Origin: Reyranella sp.
GTDB lineage: Bacteria; Pseudomonadota; Alphaproteobacteria; Reyranellales; Reyranellaceae
Length of the DNA: 59,204 nucleotides
Direction: 5' to 3'
Assembly: GCA_029946105.1 (NCBI GenBank)
Contig: JAQSDW010000023.1
Span: 1 to 59,204 of the forward strand
Shown: piece after piece, positions 54,154 to 59,204 of the stretch
How positions within the stretch are numbered: the stretch's first letter is position 1
How the letters are laid out: each line of letters begins with the position of its first letter
The notes under the pieces: generated by a model
What the model was told of the DNA's origin: nothing
Database searches by the model: none
What the model saw: only the letters and a program-made list of their open reading frames with translations
Translations under genes and position numbers: made by a program

Positions 54154-54774
54154 ATGGAACAGCTTGGAATTACCGTTTTCGACGTCGCCGTCATTGCCGT
54201 GGCCGTGTTCGGGGCCGTCATCGGCATGTCGAGCGGCTTTGCCCATGCCGTCATGTTCATCGGTTCATGGATCGGCGCCGGCTGGCTCGCCTGGCGGTTC
54301 GCCAAGGTCGTCCAGCCCGAGGTCGAACAGGTCGTGGGCAGTGCCGAACTGGCCTATTTCATCTCGATGCTGGCAGTCTTCGTCGCCGCCCTGATCGTGC
54401 TGGTGATGCTGACCAATGCGCTGTCGCGCTCCATCCGGTCGAGTCCCTTGGGCAAACCAGACCGCATTCTGGGCGCCGGCTTCGGCGTCCTGTGTGCCTG
54501 GGTGGCGGTTGGCTTGGCCTTTTTGTTTTATGGCTATCTCGGCCCGCGGACGCTGCCGCCGGCCGTCGAGGGCGCCGCCACCTTCCCGATGATCAAGGAA
54601 ATGGCGACTTTCGTCGAACCCTATCTGCCGACCGGCTTCCGCAATCGCCTCCAGCGCCCGGGCATGGAAACAGGCATCGGCGCGGTTTCGCCACCGTCTC
54701 CCGCGGCCTCAACTGCTCCGACCGCCCCTTCCGCGGCGCCGCCGGCCACCGAAGATACCAAACCGCCGCAGTGA
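54154..54774 (+). CDS. CvpA family membrane protein
   Basis: The 206-aa protein has four predicted helices (VFDVAVIAVAVFGAVIGMSS, AVMFIGSWIGAGWLAW, YFISMLAVFVAALIVLVML, GAGFGVLCAWVAVGLAFLFY) and a Pro/Ala-rich tail, the CvpA pattern. Members affect colicin V production and envelope robustness. Its place between radA and purF is conserved in alphaproteobacteria. Confidence 0.9.
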   Translation: MEQLGITVFDVAVIAVAVFGAVIGMSSGFAHAVMFIGSWIGAGWLAWRFAKVVQPEVEQVVGSAELAYFISMLAVFVAALIVLVMLTNALSRSIRSSPLGKPDRILGAGFGVLCAWVAVGLAFLFYGYLGPRTLPPAVEGAATFPMIKEMATFVEPYLPTGFRNRLQRPGMETGIGAVSPPSPAASTAPTAPSAAPPATEDTKPPQ

Positions 54775-54808
54775 GTTATCCTTGATGGCGTAACCGGCAG
54801 CACCCAGA

Positions 54809-54814
54809 TATAAC
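54809..54814 (+). promoter_or_regulatory. -10 element of a probably leaderless purF transcript
   Basis: TATAAC ends 6 nt before the purF GTG, placing the transcription start at or next to the start codon. No Shine-Dalgarno sequence precedes the GTG. The best -35-like TTGATG (54782-54787) is 21 bp away, which is too far, so the -35 is unclear. Confidence 0.5.
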
Positions 54815-54820
54815 CCCGCC

Positions 54821-56284
54821 GTGCCAGACAACTTGAAGCCCTTCGACCACGACCTCGACAAGTTTCACGAGGAATGTGCGTTGTTCGGCATCTACGGCAC
54901 TTCAGACGCTGCTGCTCATACCGCGCTCGGCCTGCATGCCCTGCAGCATCGCGGCCAGGAAGCCTCCGGCATCGTCACCTTCGACGGCCGCCACTTCCAC
55001 GATCACCGCGCCTCGGGCCTGGTCGGCGCCATTTTCGGTGAGCAACAGGTGATGGCCCGGCTCAAGGGCTATTCGGCGATCGGCCATAACCGCTACGCCA
55101 CGACCGGCGGCCCCTCCGACCGCAACATCCAGCCGATCTTCGCCGACTTCGATTTCGGCGGCATGGCGCTGGCCCACAACGGCAATCTCACCAACGCCTA
55201 CCTCCTGCGCAAGGAACTGGTGCGCATCGGCTGCCTGTTCCAGTCGACCAACGACACCGAGGTCATCAACCACCTGATCGCCCGCTCCGACTTCTCGACG
55301 GTGCAGGACCGGCTGATCGACGCCCTCGGCAAGGTCAAGGGCGCCTACTCCCTCCTGCTGCTGACCAACGAGGCGCTGATCGGCGTGCGCGACCCGCTGG
55401 GCGTGCGACCGCTAGTCCTCGGCAAGCTCGAGGATTCCTGGATCCTGACCTCGGAGACCTGCGCGCTCGACATCATCGGCGCCCGCTTCGAGCGCGACGT
55501 GGAGCCCGGCGAGATCATCATCATCGACGGCCACGGCCCGCGCTCGATCAAGCCCTTCCCCAAGCAGCCGCGCCGCTTCTGCGTCTTCGAGCACATCTAC
55601 TTCGCCCGCCCCGACTCGCGACTCGAAGGCGTCGGCGTCTACGAGGCGCGCAAGCGCATCGGCGAGGAACTGGCCAGGGAAAGCCCGGTGCAGGCAGATG
55701 TCGTGGTCCCGGTGCCCGATTCGGGCGTGCCGGCGGCGATCGGCTATGCCCACGGCTCCGGCCTGCCGTTCGAGCTCGGCATTATCCGCAATCACTATGT
55801 CGGCCGCACCTTCATCGAGCCGGCCGACCACATCCGCCATCTCGGCGTGCGCCTGAAGCACAATGCCAACCGTGCGCTGATCGAGGGCAAGCGCGTGATC
55901 CTGGTCGACGATTCGATCGTGCGCGGCACGACGTCGAAGAAGATCGTCGAGATGGTGAAGCAGGCCGGCGCCCGCGAAGTGCACATGCGCATCGCTGCCC
56001 CGCCCACCACCAACCCGTGCTTCTACGGCATCGACACGCCCGAACGCGACAAGCTGCTGGCCTCGCACTACGACGTGGCCGGCATGGCGAAGTTCATCGG
56101 CGTCGATTCGCTGGCCTTCGTGTCGATCGACGGCCTCTACCGCGCGATGGGCCTGCCCGGCGGTCGCGATCCCGCGCAGCCTGCCTTCTGCGACGCCTGC
56201 TTCACTGGCGACTATCCGACCACGCTCGACGACCAGGTCGGCATCGAAGATCGCCAGCTCTCGTTCCTCGCCGAATCCGTCTAG
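54821..56284 (+). CDS. purF: Amidophosphoribosyltransferase
   Basis: The 487-aa enzyme starts purine synthesis from PRPP and glutamine. After an 18-residue propeptide the nucleophile Cys19 begins the mature glutaminase domain (CALFGIYG). The PRPP site is VILVDDSIVRGTTSKK. Cysteines in RRFCVFEH, TNPCFYG and FCDACFTGDYP match the four iron-sulfur ligands of the B. subtilis-type enzyme. The start is GTG 54821. The upstream -10 lies so close that the mRNA may lack a leader. Confidence 0.96.
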   Translation: MPDNLKPFDHDLDKFHEECALFGIYGTSDAAAHTALGLHALQHRGQEASGIVTFDGRHFHDHRASGLVGAIFGEQQVMARLKGYSAIGHNRYATTGGPSDRNIQPIFADFDFGGMALAHNGNLTNAYLLRKELVRIGCLFQSTNDTEVINHLIARSDFSTVQDRLIDALGKVKGAYSLLLLTNEALIGVRDPLGVRPLVLGKLEDSWILTSETCALDIIGARFERDVEPGEIIIIDGHGPRSIKPFPKQPRRFCVFEHIYFARPDSRLEGVGVYEARKRIGEELARESPVQADVVVPVPDSGVPAAIGYAHGSGLPFELGIIRNHYVGRTFIEPADHIRHLGVRLKHNANRALIEGKRVILVDDSIVRGTTSKKIVEMVKQAGAREVHMRIAAPPTTNPCFYGIDTPERDKLLASHYDVAGMAKFIGVDSLAFVSIDGLYRAMGLPGGRDPAQPAFCDACFTGDYPTTLDDQVGIEDRQLSFLAESV

Positions 56285-56294
56285 GACCGCTGTC

Positions 56295-57029
56295 GTGACA
56301 GCCGCTCTCGCTGGCCGTCTGGTCGGTCGACTGGCGCTGATCACCGGCGCCTCGCGCGGTCTGGGGGCAGCCGCTGCACTGGCCTTTGCCGCCGAAGGCG
56401 CGCACTGCGTGCTGGTCGCCCGTACCGTGGGCGGGCTGGAAGCCCTGGACGACAAGATCAAGGCACTGGGCGGCACGGCCACCCTGGTGCCGCTCGACGT
56501 CACCGACAGTCCCGGCATCGACCGGCTGGGCGCCGCCCTCCACGAACGCTTCGGCCGTCTCGACGTACTGCTGGCCAACGCCGGCATCCTGGGCGGGCTG
56601 TCGCCGATCGGCCACATCGAGCCCAAGCTGTTCGAACAGATCATGGCGGTGAACGTCACCGCCAACTGGCGGCTGATCCGCTCGCTCGATCCGCTGCTGC
56701 GCGCCTCGGACGCCGGACGCGCCATTTTCGTGACCTCGGGCATCGCACGCCGGGTCGTGCCCTACTGGAGCGCCTACGCCGCCAGCAAGGCCGCCCTCGA
56801 CATGCTGGTCGGCGTCTACGCCGCCGAGATCGCCCACACCCAGGTCCGGGCCAATCTCTACAATCCCGGTCCGATGCCTACGGGCATGCGCAGCGAAGCC
56901 TTCCCGGGCGAGGATCAGGCCACGCTGCCGCCGCTCGAGGCGCACGCCGAGGGCCTGATCCGGCTCGCCCTTCCCTCCTGCACGATGAACGGCCAGTGGA
57001 TCGCCGGCGACGAGGCATTGCACCGCTAG
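56295..57029 (+). CDS. SDR family oxidoreductase
   Basis: The 244-aa short-chain dehydrogenase has the nucleotide loop TGASRGLGAAAA, NAGILGG, and the catalytic Ser and Tyr-x3-Lys in VTSGIARRVVPYWSAYAASK. The substrate is unknown. The GTG at 56295 lies 10 nt after purF, so it is probably cotranscribed with it, an arrangement often seen in alphaproteobacteria. Confidence 0.88.
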   Translation: MTAALAGRLVGRLALITGASRGLGAAAALAFAAEGAHCVLVARTVGGLEALDDKIKALGGTATLVPLDVTDSPGIDRLGAALHERFGRLDVLLANAGILGGLSPIGHIEPKLFEQIMAVNVTANWRLIRSLDPLLRASDAGRAIFVTSGIARRVVPYWSAYAASKAALDMLVGVYAAEIAHTQVRANLYNPGPMPTGMRSEAFPGEDQATLPPLEAHAEGLIRLALPSCTMNGQWIAGDEALHR

Positions 57030-57310
57030 CGTGGACCATTTCGTGCCACGCCTGGACGGCGTTCGTTTGTCCGGTATCAGTGTCCGGAATTCGCCGCCAA
57101 GCCGTTGATCGTTAAACGAAATCGCCGCAACGGCTGGCACAGAATCAACGCATATCCTTTTCAAAATGCGTGTTCGGTTTCGTCACCGCGAAGTGGACCA
57201 TTCGTGGACCATAAAAAACGCCCGCCGGATTTCTCGGGCAAGCGTCTTCCATCGTGACAGAAAATATAGCTCAGACCTGCTGAACCTGTAAATTCATCAC
57301 CGCGTTGATA
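57030..57310. other. 281-bp spacer with GTGGACCAT repeats
   Basis: No gene is seen. GTGGACCAT occurs three times (57031-57039, 57193-57201, 57204-57212). The composition is less G+C-rich than the neighbours. The spacer between convergent genes holds the minus-strand terminator described next. The repeats look like scars near integrase-type insertion sites, but no integrase or tRNA is present. Confidence 0.5.
57213..57239 (-). terminator. Terminator for the minus-strand gene at 57311
   Basis: On the minus strand GCCCG (57239-57235) pairs with CGGGC (57224-57220) and is followed by G and six T residues (57218-57213). It lies about 70 nt after the stop of the carboxymuconolactone-decarboxylase-like gene. 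Confidence 0.65.
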
Positions 57311-57871
57311 TTAGCGCGCCATGCCCGTCGCCCCATCCGGCACGTCGTAGAAGGCCAGGATCATCGCGACGCTGGTGTAATGCCCCATCAGGGTGACGAC
57401 GTCGGTGACGCCGACGTGGCCGAGCGCCTTCACGGCGCGGTCGTGGAGGCCGCGCGGCACCCACCGGGCGTTGGAGAGCACCATCGCCATCTCATAGACG
57501 ACCTGTTCGCGTTCGTCGTCGAACGCGGCCGGCATCCCGCCCAGGATCGCCTCGACCTTGGCCGCCGGCAGCCCGACTTCCTTCGCAAGCCGCTCGTGCG
57601 CCGCCGTCGGATAGGCCGAACGCCAGTGGCTGGTGATGACGCAGACGGCGATTTCGCGCTCGCGTTCGCTGAGCGAATATTGACCTGGCTGGAAATGCGC
57701 GCCGAACGGGGCGGAGACTTTCGCGAGCTTCGGATTATGGATCCAGATCTTGGTCGGGCCCGGCAGGCGCCCGCGCGCGCCAATCATGGCGTCGTAGCCT
57801 TCCTTTTGCTCGGGGGTCATCTTGTCGTACGGGATTTCGGCGTAGCGGCCGAAGGTGGGCGTCTCGGACAT
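57311..57871 (-). CDS. Carboxymuconolactone decarboxylase-like (AhpD fold) protein
   Basis: The 186-aa protein has the CMD/AhpD helical fold, with LSEREREIAVCVITSHWRSA, AAHERLAKEVGLP and GVTDVVTLMGHYTSVAMILA. The typical redox pair C-x-x-C of AhpD is absent, only one Cys being near the usual position, so it is not a simple AhpD peroxidase partner. Function unknown. ATG 57871 (MSETPTFGRYAEIPYDKM) is preferred to a longer frame. It is divergent from the LLM oxidoreductase, with which it may share a degradation pathway. Confidence 0.82.
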   Translation of the reverse strand: MSETPTFGRYAEIPYDKMTPEQKEGYDAMIGARGRLPGPTKIWIHNPKLAKVSAPFGAHFQPGQYSLSEREREIAVCVITSHWRSAYPTAAHERLAKEVGLPAAKVEAILGGMPAAFDDEREQVVYEMAMVLSNARWVPRGLHDRAVKALGHVGVTDVVTLMGHYTSVAMILAFYDVPDGATGMAR

Positions 57872-57987
57872 CGGTCTTCCTCCATTTCTGTCGTTGTCTT
57901 GTGCCTGCATCGGGCGACGGGCCGGCGACGCTGTCAACCCGACGCACTCTTGGCTAGGCTTGCCGCAAGGCGACAGGGAGCGGCGGG

Positions 57988-59118
57988 ATGACCAAGGCTG
58001 AAGCGATCGCATTGGCGGAGTACCGCCGCGCACACGTGCCCTTGTACAACGACCAGAAGCTCAAGCTCGGCGTCTTTGCCGCGAACTGCAGCCACGGGGT
58101 CAACATCTCGCACGCGCCCACCACCTACAAGGTGACCTGGGAGCACACGTCCGAAATCGTCAAGCGCGCCGATGCCATGGGCTTCGAGCTGGCCCTGCCG
58201 GTGGCGCGCTGGCGGGGCTTCGGCGGGACGACCGACTTCAACGGCGAGTCGTTCGAGACCTACACCTGGGCGGCAGGCCTGGCCCAGGCGACGAAGAACA
58301 TCATGATTGCCGCGACGTCGCATGTGCCGACGGTGCACCCCATCGTTGCCGCCAAGCAGGCGACGACCATCGACCACATCTCCAACGGACGCTTCGCCCT
58401 CAATCTCGTGATGGGTTGGTTCACGCCTGAGATGGAGATGTTCCAAGGCACCCAGCGGGCACACGACGATCGCTACCGCTACGGCGCCGAGTGGCTCGCC
58501 GTCGCCAAGCGCCTGTGGACCGAGGAGGCGCCGTTCGATTTCGAGTCGGAGCATTTCCACATCAAGCAGGCCCAGGCCCATCCCAAGCCGATCCAGAAGC
58601 CCTACCCGGTCCTGATCAACGCCGGTCATTCGCCGGCGGCCACGGATTTCGCCGCCCGCGAGGTCGATTTCAGCTTCGTGGGCTTCGACAGCATCGACGC
58701 CGTCAAGGCCGTGGCCGCCCGGGTCCGCGAGAAAGCGCGCACGGACTATCAACGTGACATCGGCATCTTCACCTCGGCCCTCGTCGTTTGCCGCGAGACC
58801 GAGGCCGAAGCGCGCCAAGTCTATCGCAGCATCATCGACCAGGGCGACTGGGTCGCCGCGGACAATCTCATGAAGGTGCTGGGCATCGAGAGCCAGTCGT
58901 TCAACGACCGCATCCAGAAGTATCGCGAGCGACTGGTCGCCGGCTGGGGCACGAATCCGATCATCGGGACGCCGGAGCAGGTGACCTCGCAGCTCGCCCA
59001 GCTCTCGGCAGCCGGCATCGACGGCGCGGTGTTCGGCTTCCTCGACTATAACGAGGAGCTCAAATATTTCGACAATGCGGTGATGCCGCTGCTGCGCCAG
59101 GCGGGGCTGCGGCGCTAG
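57988..59118 (+). CDS. LLM-class flavin-dependent oxidoreductase (luciferase-like)
   Basis: The 376-aa protein matches bacterial luciferase-like monooxygenases of the alkanesulfonate/dimethylsulfone branch: MGFELALPVARWRGFGG, MIAATSHVPTVHPIVAAKQA, DHISNGRFALNLVMGWF, DRYRYGAEWLAVAKRLW and QKPYPVLINAGHSPAATDFA. It would use FMNH2 from a separate reductase. The organic substrate cannot be read from sequence. It is divergent from the CMD-like gene, with 116 nt between. Confidence 0.9.
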   Translation: MTKAEAIALAEYRRAHVPLYNDQKLKLGVFAANCSHGVNISHAPTTYKVTWEHTSEIVKRADAMGFELALPVARWRGFGGTTDFNGESFETYTWAAGLAQATKNIMIAATSHVPTVHPIVAAKQATTIDHISNGRFALNLVMGWFTPEMEMFQGTQRAHDDRYRYGAEWLAVAKRLWTEEAPFDFESEHFHIKQAQAHPKPIQKPYPVLINAGHSPAATDFAAREVDFSFVGFDSIDAVKAVAARVREKARTDYQRDIGIFTSALVVCRETEAEARQVYRSIIDQGDWVAADNLMKVLGIESQSFNDRIQKYRERLVAGWGTNPIIGTPEQVTSQLAQLSAAGIDGAVFGFLDYNEELKYFDNAVMPLLRQAGLRR

Positions 59119-59204
59119 AGCAAGATGATGTCGGATTAAATCGGTTGAGCGACTTCCAGGGATCTCCAATCATCGTCTTCCGGACCGCGGGCGTCCCGCT
59201 CGCT
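59119..59204. other. Right flank, no gene; possible edge of an intergenic repeat
   Basis: The sequence after the stop (GAGCAAGATGATGTCGGATT and following) resembles dispersed intergenic repeats seen after stop codons in Rhizobiales-related genomes. Only one arm is in the window, so it cannot be confirmed. No open frame is supported. Confidence 0.25.

Overview
The window is a high-G+C bacterial chromosome segment (roughly two thirds G+C by eye) that is almost entirely coding. Gene content and order point to an alphaproteobacterium: a complex I accessory subunit of the NDUFA12 type beside mlaD and a DUF2155 gene, clpS-clpA, fabD-fabG-acpP-fabF-mltG, rpsF-rpsR-rplI, and dnaB-alr-mlaE-mlaF-pcm-radA-cvpA-purF. 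A Rhodospirillales or Reyranella-like source would fit, but I cannot fix the genus. I see no rRNA, tRNA, CRISPR array, insertion sequence or intact prophage.

Layout. 106-4013 (-): a GGT-fold lipoprotein, a class I/II aminotransferase, an LprI/DUF3298 secreted protein and a Rid-family protein. 4054-6233 (+): periplasmic proteostasis (BepA-like M48 protease, DsbA-like thioredoxin). 6240-11645 (-): a complete lower tyrosine/homogentisate pathway (hpd, hmgA, fahA, maiA) plus an unknown envelope protein, faced by a divergent MarR regulator with a palindromic operator. 12236-15199 (+): aroQ, accB, accC, aat. 15136-16753 (-): DUF2155, a small protein, mlaD, NDUFA12 and a candidate 35-aa leader ORF. 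16950-20645 (+): B12-dependent ribonucleotide reductase behind candidate NrdR boxes, followed by an 18-aa Ala/Lys peptide gene and a strongly structured RNA with an intrinsic terminator. 21042-25954 (+): TetR-controlled RND efflux system. 26009-30906: FemAB-like acyltransferase, then clpS-clpA with a broken small membrane-protein gene after clpA. 31072-38366: DacF-type carboxypeptidase, and a minus-strand sugar-nucleotide set (phosphohexomutase, Ugd, GalU) that makes UDP-glucuronate, a J-domain protein and MltG. 38383-41738 (-): fatty acid synthesis. 41974-43313 (+): ribosomal proteins. 43411-47483: ferric iron permease and binding protein (convergent, no ATPase in view) and a cyclopropane fatty acid synthase. 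47579-57029 (+): the dnaB to purF block and an SDR. 57311-59118: a carboxymuconolactone-decarboxylase-like protein and an LLM flavin oxidoreductase.

Most of the window is ordinary core genome. The parts worth a second look lie between or under the usual genes: the Ala/Lys microprotein and three-way-junction RNA after nrdJ, the NrdR-box promoter of nrdJ, a probable Fur/Mur-type operator over the fbpA -35 element, a likely leaderless purF mRNA, a frameshifted two-helix membrane protein coupled to clpA, and family members lacking expected catalytic residues (the GGT-like lipoprotein and the Rid protein). All RNA folds, promoters and operators were found by eye and are inferences.
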